NCBI RefSeq assembly: GCF_012328925.1
Contig: NZ_JAAXLS010000002.1
Coordinates: 310,001 to 374,000 of the forward strand
Origin: Amycolatopsis acididurans
Lineage (GTDB): Bacteria > Actinomycetota > Actinomycetes > Mycobacteriales > Pseudonocardiaceae
Reading direction: 5' to 3'
Length of the DNA: 64,000 bases
Part shown: piece by piece, positions 42,719 through 51,794 of the stretch
How positions within the stretch are numbered: the first letter of the stretch is position 1
Layout: the number at the start of each line of letters is the position of its first letter
Program-made: the position numbers and the translations under genes
Notes under the pieces: model-generated
What the model was told of the DNA's origin: nothing
What the model saw: only the letters and a program-made list of their open reading frames with translations
The model's database searches: none

Positions 42719-43441
42719 GTGACGGGATTCGAGGCGTTCGCGACCGCGGAGGAACTCCGTGCGGTCACCGAAGCGAACTGGGCACTCGCCGCGGCAGGAC
42801 AATCGGATCTCGTCTGGGGGCACGTCGCCCTCGGGGTCGCCGGCGGCTGCGCACTCATGAAGGCGTCCGGGCTCGGCTTCGAAGAGGTAGATGCCGAGGA
42901 TCTGGTCGTGGTCGACCGCGCGGGCTCGGTGCGCGCGGGAACAGGTCGACGACACCTCGAGTACTGCATCCACACCGAAATTCTGGCCGCGCGGGCAGAT
43001 GTCGGCGCCGTCGTGCACACTCATGCGATCGCCGCCGCCGCGTTCGCCTCACTGGACGAGCCTTTGCGCCCGCTGACCCACGACGCCATTCCGTTCCTGG
43101 ACCCGGACATACCCCGGTTCACCAAGACCGGGAACTTGATCTCCACGCCCGCACTCGGTGAAGAGCTCGCGTCATGCCTTGGCGGCAACAACGGTTGCCT
43201 CATCCCGGGACACGGACTCGTGACCGTCGGCCCGTCCTTGGCCTCTGCCGTGATGCACGCGGCACTGCTCGACCGAGCCTGCCGGGTGCAGCTCCACGCG
43301 ATGGCGGCGGGCGGCCCGCGCCGCTGGTCCGGTGACGCTGAAGTCGCGGCAAAACGTGCGGGCCTATGGGTGGAGTCCCAGCTCCAGGCCGGCTACGAAT
43401 ACCTCGTACGGCGCGCGAAAGCCGCCCCGATGGCAACATGA
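42719..43441 (+). CDS. Class II aldolase/adducin family protein
   Basis: A 240-residue protein with the zinc-binding FucA fold: DLVWGHVALG in place of the usual SGNIS, the metal histidines in VHTHAIAAAAFA (about residues 98-109) and a further His in LIPGHGLVTVG. Such enzymes are aldolases, epimerases or decarboxylases. It is divergent from the O-demethylase operon and shares its operators, so it should act on a pathway intermediate; the reaction is unknown. GTG at 42719 is taken as start; a TTG 27 bases up is possible. Confidence 0.8.
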   Translation: MTGFEAFATAEELRAVTEANWALAAAGQSDLVWGHVALGVAGGCALMKASGLGFEEVDAEDLVVVDRAGSVRAGTGRRHLEYCIHTEILAARADVGAVVHTHAIAAAAFASLDEPLRPLTHDAIPFLDPDIPRFTKTGNLISTPALGEELASCLGGNNGCLIPGHGLVTVGPSLASAVMHAALLDRACRVQLHAMAAGGPRRWSGDAEVAAKRAGLWVESQLQAGYEYLVRRAKAAPMAT

Positions 43442-43454
43442 GTCCCGCCCGATC

Positions 43455-43464
43455 GTATGTGTAC
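43455..43464. promoter_or_regulatory. Fourth MarR-type site, upstream of the double-MarR gene
   Basis: GTATGTGTAC matches the GTAyryGTwC sites of the divergent promoter at 42577-42688. It lies 48 bases before the TTG start of the regulator, suited to autoregulation. Confidence 0.5.
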
Positions 43465-43511
43465 GGAACATTTTTGGTAAGCTGCCGGTTGTCGCCCGAG
43501 AGGAGTGCTTG

Positions 43512-44447
43512 TTGACCGTCGGCCGTCTTGACCGCTCAACGGCGGACACCGAGTCCTTGGTCCCGCCATTGGTGTCGATTCCGGGCTACCTCATCCGGCG
43601 AAGCCAGACGGTACACAACGCACTGTGGAGCACACTGGTGCCAGGCGACTTGACCGGGCCCCAGTACGCGGTGCTTTCCACACTCGCGGCTTTCCCGGAC
43701 GCCGATCAACAGCGCGTCGCGAGACTCGCGTCCCTGGACAAGTCATCTGCCGCCGATGTCGTGGCTCGCCTCGTCCGCAAAGCGTGGATCCAACGCGAAC
43801 GGAGTCAGGAGGACGCGCGCCGCTACACGCTGTCGTTGACGCCTGCGGCGTCGATCGCACTGTCGTCCATCACGCCCCAGGTCAGCGCAGTACAGGACGC
43901 TCTGCTGGCTCCATTGCCGAAAACGCGGCGAAAGGCCTTCGTCCAAGAACTCGTCGCGGTCGCGCGGCGCACGACCAGCGAACTCGCCGGCAGCCGGCAG
44001 AGCGTGTACCCGGTGGTGGAACTCGCCGCGCCGGGCCACCTGATCCGCTGTGCCCAGCAGGTCCACACCACCTACTGGGCCGAGATCATGGAGGGCCGCC
44101 TCACGGGTCCTCAGTACGCAGTGCTGCACGTCGCGGCGCGGTGGCCGCGCATCAACCAGACACGACTCGGCGAACTGGCGGCCCTCGACAAGAACAGCAC
44201 GACCGACATCGCCAACCGTCTCGTCCGCCGGGGCTGGCTGGATCGGGATAAAGATCCCGCGGACGGACGGGGCCGGATCCTCTCCCTGTCGAAGGCCGCG
44301 GCCCAGTGGCTGGATGACGTTCACCCCCGGATCGAGCTCGTCCAGCAGCGACTGCTCGAGCCCCTCAGCCCGGCAGCCCGGACCGGATTCCTCCGCGATC
44401 TGTCCCGGATGGCTTTCGAGGGCAATCCGCCGGAAGCCGCGACCTGA
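43512..44447 (+). CDS. Fused tandem double-MarR transcriptional regulator
   Basis: A 311-residue protein containing two complete MarR domains in one chain. Domain 1 spans about residues 20-155 (PGYLIRRSQTVHNALWSTL; LTGPQYAVLSTLAAFPDADQ) and domain 2 about 172-305 (PGHLIRCAQQVHTTYWAEIM; LTGPQYAVLHVAARWPRINQ). Both carry the wing-proximal LVRKAWIQRERS/LVRRGWLDRDKD region. Normal MarR proteins are about 150 residues and dimerise; here a covalent pseudo-dimer is predicted. The TTG start has AGGAG six bases before. It likely controls the methoxyaromatic operon. Confidence 0.85.
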   Translation: MTVGRLDRSTADTESLVPPLVSIPGYLIRRSQTVHNALWSTLVPGDLTGPQYAVLSTLAAFPDADQQRVARLASLDKSSAADVVARLVRKAWIQRERSQEDARRYTLSLTPAASIALSSITPQVSAVQDALLAPLPKTRRKAFVQELVAVARRTTSELAGSRQSVYPVVELAAPGHLIRCAQQVHTTYWAEIMEGRLTGPQYAVLHVAARWPRINQTRLGELAALDKNSTTDIANRLVRRGWLDRDKDPADGRGRILSLSKAAAQWLDDVHPRIELVQQRLLEPLSPAARTGFLRDLSRMAFEGNPPEAAT

Positions 44448-44814
44448 TCCCCCAGGGCATACCGCTGTGGGCGGAACAGCCTGAGATTCCGGCTCTTCAG
44501 CCCGTGTCGTTCTGCGAATCGGCCGTCAGGACATAGATCGAAAGGGCCAGGGCTCCGGCGTCACTCGCTCGGAGGTCGTCGATGCCCGCAGACAACTCCG
44601 CAAGCCGCTCGGGCGAAGCCAGGTCGTCCCGGACCCGGCCGCTTCCCTGAGAACCATCCTTCCACAGGCTTGACCGTCGGACTGCACGTACGTACAGTCG
44701 CTCTATTCCGCGACCGCAGGAGACAGCCCCGGGCTGAATGCGCGACAGTCGGACATCAGCAATCAGATCTCGATGCTTCGAACAGTTCATTCACAATAAG
44801 CAGAGGTAGTGCCA
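44448..44814. other. 367-bp gap holding an operator, no supported gene
   Basis: An open frame of 97 codons runs on the minus strand (44497-44790) but no ribosome site or family resemblance supports it. The stretch contains the palindrome at 44680-44699 and presumably the promoter of the flavin monooxygenase at 44815. Confidence 0.5.
44682..44697. promoter_or_regulatory. TetR-type palindrome CTGCACGTACGTACAG (copy 1)
   Basis: A near-perfect palindrome, with outer bases extending it to 44680-44699. The same element occurs at 53330-53345 and 54118-54133 beside a TetR gene. It lies about 118 bases upstream of the flavin monooxygenase start. Confidence 0.7.
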
Positions 44815-45930
44815 ATGAATTCAGCGGAGAATCGTCTGCAGCTGGGCCTGTTCGGCCTGAACCTGCATTACGGTGCCACCATGGCCGACCTTCCCGGCGG
44901 CCTGAAGCTTTCCTGGGACAATGTGCTGCGCCTGGGCCGGAAAGCCGATCGAATGGGGCTCGAGGCCTTGGTTCCCGTCGCCCGCTGGAAGGGCTACGGA
45001 GGCTTTACCGACTACGGTGGAGTCTGCTACGACACGCTCTGCTGGGCCGCCGGCCTCGGTGCGGCCACCGAGCAGATCAGAGTGATGTCAACCATTCACA
45101 TGCCGACAATACATCCGGCCGTAGCTGCGAAGCAGCTCATGACGATCGACCATATTTCCGGCGGCCGGGCCGGTGTCAACGTGGTCGGCGGATGGTACCG
45201 GCCCGAACTGGAGATGTTCGGACACGACATGCTCGAGCACGACCGGCGCTACGAACTCGGCGAGGAATGGGTCAAAATCCTGCGGCGACTCTGGACCGAA
45301 GACGAGGAGTTCGATTTCGACGGCGAATTCTTCACAATGCGGAAAGCACTGTGCAAACCAAAGCCACTGCAGAACCCGCGCCCGCCGATCATGAACGCCG
45401 GAACCTCGGGCCGGGGCCAGCGGTTCGCGGCCGAGTACGCCGACATGGTCTTCATAATCGTCGACGGCGAGGATCATGAAGCAGACCGTCGCAAAGTCGC
45501 CGCGTACAAGGATATGGCGCGGGATGATTTCGGCAGCGAGGTAGCCGTATGGACCTCCGTGACCGTCATCCCCGCGGCGACGAACGCGGAAGCGAAGGCG
45601 CTCGAGCGGACCATCCTCGAGATCGGCGACTACGAGGCGGTCGAGAACATGTTGCGGACGATGGGCATCGAAACCGCAGTCTTGGACGGCGTCGGCACCA
45701 AGGACCTCCAGGCTTCCTGGATCCTCGGCGGAAGCGCGGCGATCACGGGCGACCCGGAGACCGTCGCCGCATCGCTGGCGAGGCTGTCCGAATCCGGCAT
45801 CGACGGCACCCTGCTGATCTTCCCCGAGTGGGATGCCGGGCTGGACATGCTCGAGACGCGGATCCTGCCCCTTCTGGAGCAGGAAGGCCTGAGACTCCCG
45901 GCGAAAAAGACGGCGGCAGCCCACCTATGA
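44815..45930 (+). CDS. LLM-class flavin monooxygenase (RutA-like)
   Basis: A 371-residue luciferase-like enzyme of the RutA/long-chain monooxygenase group. Features: GLEALVPVARWKGYGG near the N-terminus, IDHISGGRAGVNVVGGWYRPE (FMN phosphate region, read as two pieces), and EYADMVFIIV. RutA-type enzymes use FMN hydroperoxide for oxidative opening of N-heterocyclic amide rings. A flavin reductase at 55993 and an isochorismatase-type amidase at 51779 in the same regulon match RutF- and RutB-like partners. The substrate is not known. ATG is preceded by AGAGGTAGTGCCA. Confidence 0.87.
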   Translation: MNSAENRLQLGLFGLNLHYGATMADLPGGLKLSWDNVLRLGRKADRMGLEALVPVARWKGYGGFTDYGGVCYDTLCWAAGLGAATEQIRVMSTIHMPTIHPAVAAKQLMTIDHISGGRAGVNVVGGWYRPELEMFGHDMLEHDRRYELGEEWVKILRRLWTEDEEFDFDGEFFTMRKALCKPKPLQNPRPPIMNAGTSGRGQRFAAEYADMVFIIVDGEDHEADRRKVAAYKDMARDDFGSEVAVWTSVTVIPAATNAEAKALERTILEIGDYEAVENMLRTMGIETAVLDGVGTKDLQASWILGGSAAITGDPETVAASLARLSESGIDGTLLIFPEWDAGLDMLETRILPLLEQEGLRLPAKKTAAAHL

Positions 45931-46482
45931 GCAGCGCAGGCCGTCGAGCATGGTCTGGAACATCGGGTCGAGGTACTCCGCGTCCCCGTGGATCTTGGCG
46001 ATGGCCGCCATCATGTCGAAGATCTGCTCGATGGTGAGATCGGCACGAATCTCGTGAGCCTCTTGCGCCGCCGTCAGCAACGGCCGGCCGGCGGCGAGTG
46101 CCCGGGCCCGGCCGCCCTGCACGAAAGGGCGGTCCGGGTCGGTGAATTCGAGTAGTTCCGAGACGATCAGGCGCTTGCCCGGGAGGAAGTCGAACAGCCG
46201 GCGTAACCAGGTGGTGAGTGCGACGGCCGGTTCGTGGCCCGGCCGCGCCGCCGCGCAGAGCACGTCGACCTCATCCGCGTAGAGCGCTTCGAGGAGTTCG
46301 CGGCGACCGGGGAAATTGCGGTAGAGGGTCGCCATGCCGACGCCGGCGCGCCGCGCGATCTCGGCCATGGAGACTTCGGCGGCGGGATCGGCGAAAGCGC
46401 CTCGGGCGGCGTCGAGGATCTTGTCGCGGTTGCGCGCCGCGGCTGCGCGCCTGGTGGGAAATGAGGCCTTGCCGGAAGCCAT
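45925..46482 (-). CDS. TetR-family regulator of the molybdenum hydroxylase operon
   Basis: A 185-residue repressor. The HTH is AEIARRAGVGMATLYRNFPGR near residues 45-65 (the motif core VGMATLYRNF). The ATG at 46482 is selected because AGGAGACTCGTG precedes it; a GTG nine codons further upstream also fits the frame. The gene ends six bases inside the convergent flavin monooxygenase stop. It is divergent from the Mo-hydroxylase genes, and two palindromes lie in the shared promoter. Confidence 0.88.
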   Translation of the reverse strand: MASGKASFPTRRAAAARNRDKILDAARGAFADPAAEVSMAEIARRAGVGMATLYRNFPGRRELLEALYADEVDVLCAAARPGHEPAVALTTWLRRLFDFLPGKRLIVSELLEFTDPDRPFVQGGRARALAAGRPLLTAAQEAHEIRADLTIEQIFDMMAAIAKIHGDAEYLDPMFQTMLDGLRCS

Positions 46483-46515
46483 CACGAGTCTCCTGTCCGT
46501 CGTCGCCACGTTGGT

Positions 46516-46562
46516 GGACAGTCTATCCGGTATTCGCTAACCTGATGATGGATAGCCTGTCC
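46516..46562. promoter_or_regulatory. Two GGAyAGnCTrTCC palindromes in the TetR/Mo-hydroxylase promoter
   Basis: GGACAGTCTATCC (46516-46528) and GGATAGCCTGTCC (46550-46562) are each near-palindromic and are inverted copies of one another with one mismatch; centres are 34 bases apart. They are well placed to be TetR operators controlling both genes. Confidence 0.75.
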
Positions 46563-46708
46563 GGCAACGTGTGGACGATCTTCGCCACCGTGCACGCCAT
46601 TGTCCAGAAAGGACGCGCAATGGTTGCTGCCTCACCTGGCCGCCATCGAACGCCTATGTCCACAAAGTCCGGCCGTGCTGCGGAAATACCGGCCGTGAGG
46701 AGTCAGTC

Positions 46709-47215
46709 ATGTCCATCGTGATCAACGGAGTCGCGACCGAGCTCCCGCTCGATCCGCGCGTGTCACTGCTCGACCTCCTGCGCGAGCGGGTCGCACTGAC
46801 GGGGACGAAGAAGGGCTGTAACCAGGGTGCCTGCGGCGCCTGCACGGTGCTCGCCGACGGTGAGCGCATCGCTTCCTGCCTGGCGCTCGCGGTGCAGTAC
46901 GACCGGCGCCGGATCACCACGGTCGAGGGCCTGTCCGAGGGGGACGAACTCCACCCGCTCCAGCGGGCGTTCATCGAGCACGACGGCTTCCAGTGCGGCT
47001 ACTGCACACCCGGCCAGCTCTGCTCGGCGATCGGCATGGCGGCGGAGGCGAAACGGGGCGTTCCCAGCCACGTCTCCGGAAATGTCGAGGATGAACAGGT
47101 CGTGCTCACTCGTGAGGAGATCCGCGAAAGGATGAGCGGCAACCTCTGCCGCTGCGGCGCGCACAACGGCATCATCGGCGCCATCGCGGCGACCTATGGC
47201 GAGGGCCCGAAATGA
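46709..47215 (+). CDS. Molybdenum hydroxylase small subunit, two [2Fe-2S] clusters
   Basis: A 168-residue protein. N-terminal plant-type ferredoxin cluster cysteines in CNQGACGACTVL plus ASCLA; C-terminal helical cluster cysteines in FQCGYCTPGQ and GNLCRCGAHNG. This is the electron-transfer subunit of xanthine-dehydrogenase-family enzymes. An insertion of about 20 residues (SHVSGNVEDEQVVLTREE) separates the two halves and is longer than usual. ATG with GTGAGGAG upstream. Overlaps the FAD subunit start by ATGA. Confidence 0.94.
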   Translation: MSIVINGVATELPLDPRVSLLDLLRERVALTGTKKGCNQGACGACTVLADGERIASCLALAVQYDRRRITTVEGLSEGDELHPLQRAFIEHDGFQCGYCTPGQLCSAIGMAAEAKRGVPSHVSGNVEDEQVVLTREEIRERMSGNLCRCGAHNGIIGAIAATYGEGPK

Positions 47216-48198
47216 GGCCCTTCACCTACACACGGGCCGCCGACGCCGCCGATGCGGTCCGGCTCGCCGGCGACGCAGGCGCCATATACCTCGGCGGCGG
47301 GACGAACCTCGTGGACCTGATGCGGGAGACGGTCGAGCGACCGACGGCCCTGGTCGACGTCACCGGCCTGTCCGGCAGCATCGAGGAGACCGGCGGCGGC
47401 CTGCTGATCGGGGCGGCGACGCGCAACGTCACCGTGGCCGAGCACCGCCTGGTCCGGACGCGATATCCGGCGCTGAGTAGGGCGATCGTGGCCGGCGCCT
47501 CCGCGCAGATCCGCAACATGGCCACGGTGGGCGGCAACATCCTGCAACGCACCCGCTGCGCCTACTTCTACGACGAGGACGGCTCGCGGTGCAACAAACG
47601 TGAACCGGGCCAAGGCTGCGACGCCATCGAAGGCTTCAACCGCATGCACGCGATCCTCGGCGCCTCTTCGGTCTGCGCCGCCGTGCATCCCTCGGACATG
47701 TGCGTGGCGCTGGCCGCCTTCGACGCGACTGTCCACCTTCGCGGCACCGACGGTGAGCGGACGGTGCCGATCACCGAACTCCACCGGTTGCCCGGGGACC
47801 GGCCCGATGTGGAGACCGTGCTCAGGCCGGGCGAACTGATCACCGCGGTCGAGCTGCCCGACCTCCCGGTCGCGACGTCCTCGACCTACCGCAAGGTCCG
47901 GGACCGCGCCAGCTACGCCTTCGCCCTGTTCTCGGTCGCCGCGGCGCTGACGGTGGAGGACGGAATCGTGAACGAGGTACGGCTCGCGCTCGGCGGGGTC
48001 GCCCCCAAGCCCTGGCGCGCCCGCACCGCCGAAGCTGCGCTCCGAGGCGGCCCGGCCACCCCGGAGCGCTTCCGCCGTGCCGCCGAGGAGGAGCTGGCGG
48101 ACGCGATGCCCCTGTCCGATAACGCCTTCAAGATCGAACTCGCCAAGCGGACCATCACGGCGGTCCTGACGGACCTCGCGGGAGATCAGCCATCATGA
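47212..48198 (+). CDS. Molybdenum hydroxylase FAD-binding medium subunit
   Basis: A 328-residue CoxM/FAD_binding_5 protein. FAD motifs: AIYLGGGTNLVDLMRE and ATVGGNILQRTRCAYFYD. The latter with YDEDGSRCNKREPGQGCDA holds extra cysteines that in relatives bind an additional [4Fe-4S] cluster. It links the iron-sulfur and molybdenum subunits. Four-base overlaps at both ends. The loop resembles CoxM-like subunits of 4-hydroxybenzoyl-CoA reductase or caffeine/nicotinate hydroxylases, so it does not fix the substrate. Confidence 0.92.
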   Translation: MRPFTYTRAADAADAVRLAGDAGAIYLGGGTNLVDLMRETVERPTALVDVTGLSGSIEETGGGLLIGAATRNVTVAEHRLVRTRYPALSRAIVAGASAQIRNMATVGGNILQRTRCAYFYDEDGSRCNKREPGQGCDAIEGFNRMHAILGASSVCAAVHPSDMCVALAAFDATVHLRGTDGERTVPITELHRLPGDRPDVETVLRPGELITAVELPDLPVATSSTYRKVRDRASYAFALFSVAAALTVEDGIVNEVRLALGGVAPKPWRARTAEAALRGGPATPERFRRAAEEELADAMPLSDNAFKIELAKRTITAVLTDLAGDQPS

Positions 48199-50512
48199 GC
48201 GTGCAGCACGACGAAGCAACCCAGCCTGCGCCGAGGACGCCGGTCGGACTGGCCCCGGACTCCTGGGGCCCGGACGGGATTCCGGATCCGTTGGGTGACC
48301 GCACGAAGAATCGCCTGCTCGGCACCTCGGTCTCGCGGATCGACGGCTCCCGGAAGGTACGGGGCGCGGCACGATTCGCGGCCGAGTTCCGATTCGACGG
48401 CATGGTGTATGCCGCTGCGGTCTTCAGCACCATCGCCCACGGTCGAATCATCGAGCTCCACACCGCCGAGGCCGAGCGAGCGGACGGTGTCGTTCTGGTG
48501 ATGACCCACCGGAACGCGCCGAAAATGCAGGCGCTGCCGAACTGGTTCTCCGATGGGAAGTCGGTGGCCGGCGACAACCTCCCGGTCATGCAGGACGACC
48601 AGGTGCACTGGAACGGCCAGATCATCGCCGTGGTGCTCGCGGAAACCCTGGAGCAGGCCGAGCACGCCGCATCGCTGATTCACGCCGACTACGCGGCCGA
48701 ACCGGCCGTCACCTCGTTCGAGGAAGCCAAAGCCCGCGGCTGCGAGCCCGCGTTTCACTACGGCAGGTTGCTCAAGATCCACATCGATGACGCGGAAGCG
48801 GCGTTGGCGGCCGCACCGGTCACGGTCGATGAGATCTATCGGACGCCGCGCCAGAACCACAGCGCGATAGAGCCGCACGCGGTCACCCTGGCCTGGGTGG
48901 ACGACGAGCTGATCATTCACGACGCGAACCAGGGCGTCGTCCATACCGCGTCGTCGATGGCCGTCGCGCTCGGCGTGACCCCGGAGCAGATTCACATCAG
49001 CTCGCCCTATGTCGGGGGCGGGTTCGGCGGTAAGTGTCTCGGGTCATACCACCTTCTGGCCGCGGCGGCGGCCAAGATGTCCGGACGGCCGGTGCGCCTG
49101 GCCCTCACCCGCGAGGGTGTGCACCGTGTGGTGGGGGGCGGGCGAACACCGAGCAGCGGGTGGCGATCGGCGCCCAGTCCGACGGCCGGTTCGACGCCAT
49201 CATCCACACCGGCGCCTGTGGCATGAGCCGTCATCACAACATGGCCGAGACCTTCATCTCCTCCTCCGGGTCCCTCTACGCCGCCGGTAGTTTCACACTC
49301 GAGGTCCAGGCGGCTTACCTGAACATGATGGCCAACACGTTCATGCGCGCGCCGGGCGAGGCCGTCGGTTCGTTCGGGCTGGAGTCCGCGGTCGACGAAC
49401 TGGCCGAGCGCCTGGGCATGGACCCGATCGAGCTGAGGATCCGCAACGAGCCGGACACCGAACCGACAACGGGCAGGCCGTTTTCGTCCCGACACCTGGT
49501 GGAGGCTTTCCGTGCCGGCGCTGAGCGGTTCGGCTGGTCCGAGCGCAGCGCCACGCCGGGAACACGACGTGAGGGCGAATGGCTGATCGGCATGGGAGTG
49601 GCCACCGCGTCGCACGGCTACGTCCGCCTGCCGGGCGGCGCCGTGCGGGTCACGCTGTCCGCGGAGGGCAGCCTGGCCGTCGACGTGGCGGCCCACGAAA
49701 TGGGCATGGGCACCGAGACCACCACCGCGATGGTCGCCGCCGAACGGTTCGGCCTGGACCTGGACCAAGTGACCGTCCGGTACGGCGATTCGACGCTACC
49801 CGGCGAAATCATTGCCGGCGGCGCCCAGCAGACCGCCGCGGTCGGCGCGGCGATCGGCGCGGCCCAGCGCAACGTCGTCGAAGAACTGCTCAAGCTCGCG
49901 GGCCAGGACTCCCCGCTCGCGGGGCTGACGATCGAGGACGTCGGCTGTGCCGATGGCGGGCTGTGCAGCCTCGACGAGCCCGACCGATTCGACAGCTACA
50001 CCTCCATCCTGGCGCGCGCCGACCGGGACGAGCTGTCGGTGGAGGCGGCCGGGCCACCATCGGAGGAGATGGCGGCCTGGTGCATGCGCTCCTACGGCGC
50101 CATGTTCTGCGAAGCGCGCGTCAACGCCATCACGGGAGAAGTGCGAGTCAGCCGTTTCCTGGGTTCCTTCGACTGCGGCCGGATCCTCAACGCCAAAACC
50201 GCCGCGAGCCAGTTGAGGGGCGGAATCATCATGGGCCTGGGGCTCGCTCTCACCGAGGAGACCCTGTTCGACGAACGCAACGGCAGGATCATGAACCCGA
50301 ACCTGTCCGAATACCACGTACCCGTGCATCTGGACGTGCCGGACGTCGACGTGATCTGGACCGACATCCCCGACCCGCACGCCCCCATGGGCGCACACGG
50401 CGTCGGCGAGGTCGCCATCACCGGGGTCGGCGCGGCCGTGGCCAACGCCCTCTACAACGCCACCGGCAAACGCGTCCGTGACCTGCCCATCACCTTGGAC
50501 AAACTCCTGTAA
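48195..50512 (+). pseudogene. Molybdenum hydroxylase large (Mo-cofactor) subunit, interrupted by a frameshift
   Basis: Two overlapping frames together encode a normal-length subunit of about 770 residues. The first ends after VGGGFGGK and REGVHRVVGGG; the second resumes with ANTEQRVAIGAQSDG. A single extra G in the G-run at 49133-49138 would restore one open frame. MCD-binding and active-site features are intact on both sides: VGGGFGGK, the AGGAQQTAAVGAA loop and the catalytic Glu in GAHGVGEVAI. So this is either a recent inactivating mutation or a sequencing error in a homopolymer; the latter is more likely since the rest is undecayed. Confidence 0.88.
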
Positions 50513-50516
50513 CCGA

Positions 50517-50552
50517 AGCCGGATGGCGTACGCCGACGTACGCCATCCGGCT
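50517..50552. terminator. Bidirectional hairpin terminator between the Mo-hydroxylase and M24 genes
   Basis: A perfect 16-bp inverted repeat (arms AGCCGGATGGCGTACG and CGTACGCCATCCGGCT) with loop CCGA and a short T run (TTTC) after the second arm. It separates two convergent genes. Confidence 0.85.
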
Positions 50553-50585
50553 TTCTGTCCAATTGCGACAGTTCGACATCGTCTG

Positions 50586-51794
50586 TCAGACGTCAGCCTC
50601 GATGAGTTCCGGTTCGCGTTGCCCGAGCCGCACCGCGCCGCTGTGGCCGACGACCACCGTGTCCCCCCAGTAGATGTACTTCTGCCGATCGCGGGTTCGG
50701 ACCACGGGCTTGACGATGAAGGTGGAGTTCTCCTCGATCGGCCAGTCCCGCATCAGCTCGTTCCGGACGTGACCGAGGACCGCCATGGGCGAATCGTCGC
50801 CGAGCCCGCGGGCATGCATGATCAGGGCACACTCGTGGTCGTCGTTGGAGAAGCGAGCCGCGGTCTCGACCAGGTCGCCCACGACGCGCCCAGGGCGGAG
50901 ATTCTCGTAGCATGCCGCGAGAGCTTCTTGCTGAAGCGAGAACATGCGACGGTATTCGTCCGGCGCCTTCCCGACGAACATCGGCTGCGAGTACTGGGCG
51001 ATGTAGCCACCCCAGCGTGCTTCCGTCTCGGTGCAGATCATGTCGCCGGCACGGAGTGCGCGGCGTGAAGGCATGTTCTGGTTGGACGGAGGCTGCGGCG
51101 AGCCCGCGGACCAGAGGATCATGGTGGGCAGCTCGCCGCCGCCCTCCACCATGCTCGCGAGCATGCGGGCGTACACCACGTTCTCCGGCATGCCAGGCCT
51201 GGCCTCGCGGCGCATGACCTCCAGCGCCTGTTCCACCAACGCGTCCGCCGCACGCATGAAGGCGAGCTCCTCTTCGCTCTTCACGAAGCGCACGCGGTCC
51301 ATCACGAGGTTGGCGTTGACCAACTCGGCCTTCGGGAAGGCCTCGCGCAGGGAGTTGACGATGCCGTAGGACGTCACACCTTCTGGGAACCGGGTGTTGC
51401 CGGCGAGCCCGGTGACCCCGATCCGGGCCCCGTCGAGATTCAACTCCCGCAGCCGCTCGATCGCCGTTCCCCCGTAGCCCCAGCCGACGGTGACCGGACG
51501 GATGTCGTCGACCCAGTCCTGCCGCTCCCGCCAGTAGCGCACATCCATGTTGGGACTGGTGATCGCCGTGACCTCGCCGTCGAGTGGAAACACCGCCGCC
51601 GCCTGGAAGCAGTTGCCGCCGATGCCGGTGAGGTAGCGGACGTTGGCTTGGAACTGGTCGTACAGGCCGGTATTCGGGGGAACGAAGATGGCGTCCAATC
51701 GCTCCTCGCGCATGGACGCCCGTACGCGCCGCCACCGGTGATCGCGCTCCGCCAAGGAGAAGCGCGGTACGTCCGAGGTCAGTTTCTCTTGCAT
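50586..51794 (-). CDS. M24-family metallohydrolase (creatinase/Xaa-Pro peptidase-like)
   Basis: A 402-residue pita-bread protein. N-terminal creatinase-type domain (residues about 1-165), then the catalytic domain with RFVKSEEELAFMRAADALVEQ, AGDMICTETEARWGGYIAQYSQ and GHVRNELMRDWPIEENSTF. The canonical dinuclear ligands (D-D-H-E-E) are only partly present: the usual GADYxGYxSD block reads ETEARWGGY, as in metal-free creatinases. It may therefore cleave a C-N bond in a small molecule instead of a peptide. Start ATG with AGGAGAACACC upstream; overlaps the amidase gene by 16 bases. Confidence 0.82.
   Translation of the reverse strand: MQEKLTSDVPRFSLAERDHRWRRVRASMREERLDAIFVPPNTGLYDQFQANVRYLTGIGGNCFQAAAVFPLDGEVTAITSPNMDVRYWRERQDWVDDIRPVTVGWGYGGTAIERLRELNLDGARIGVTGLAGNTRFPEGVTSYGIVNSLREAFPKAELVNANLVMDRVRFVKSEEELAFMRAADALVEQALEVMRREARPGMPENVVYARMLASMVEGGGELPTMILWSAGSPQPPSNQNMPSRRALRAGDMICTETEARWGGYIAQYSQPMFVGKAPDEYRRMFSLQQEALAACYENLRPGRVVGDLVETAARFSNDDHECALIMHARGLGDDSPMAVLGHVRNELMRDWPIEENSTFIVKPVVRTRDRQKYIYWGDTVVVGHSGAVRLGQREPELIEADV

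Noticed and set aside
42719..43441. The class II aldolase-like protein as the missing signature enzyme of the BMC
   Set aside because: It is about 20 kb from the shell genes, is divergent from the O-demethylase operon and shares its MarR sites, not the GGACA-N17-TGTCC element.
44497..44790. A 97-codon open frame on the minus strand between the double-MarR and flavin monooxygenase genes
   Set aside because: It has no ribosome site or family resemblance, and it overlaps an operator. Chance open frames are common at this GC content.
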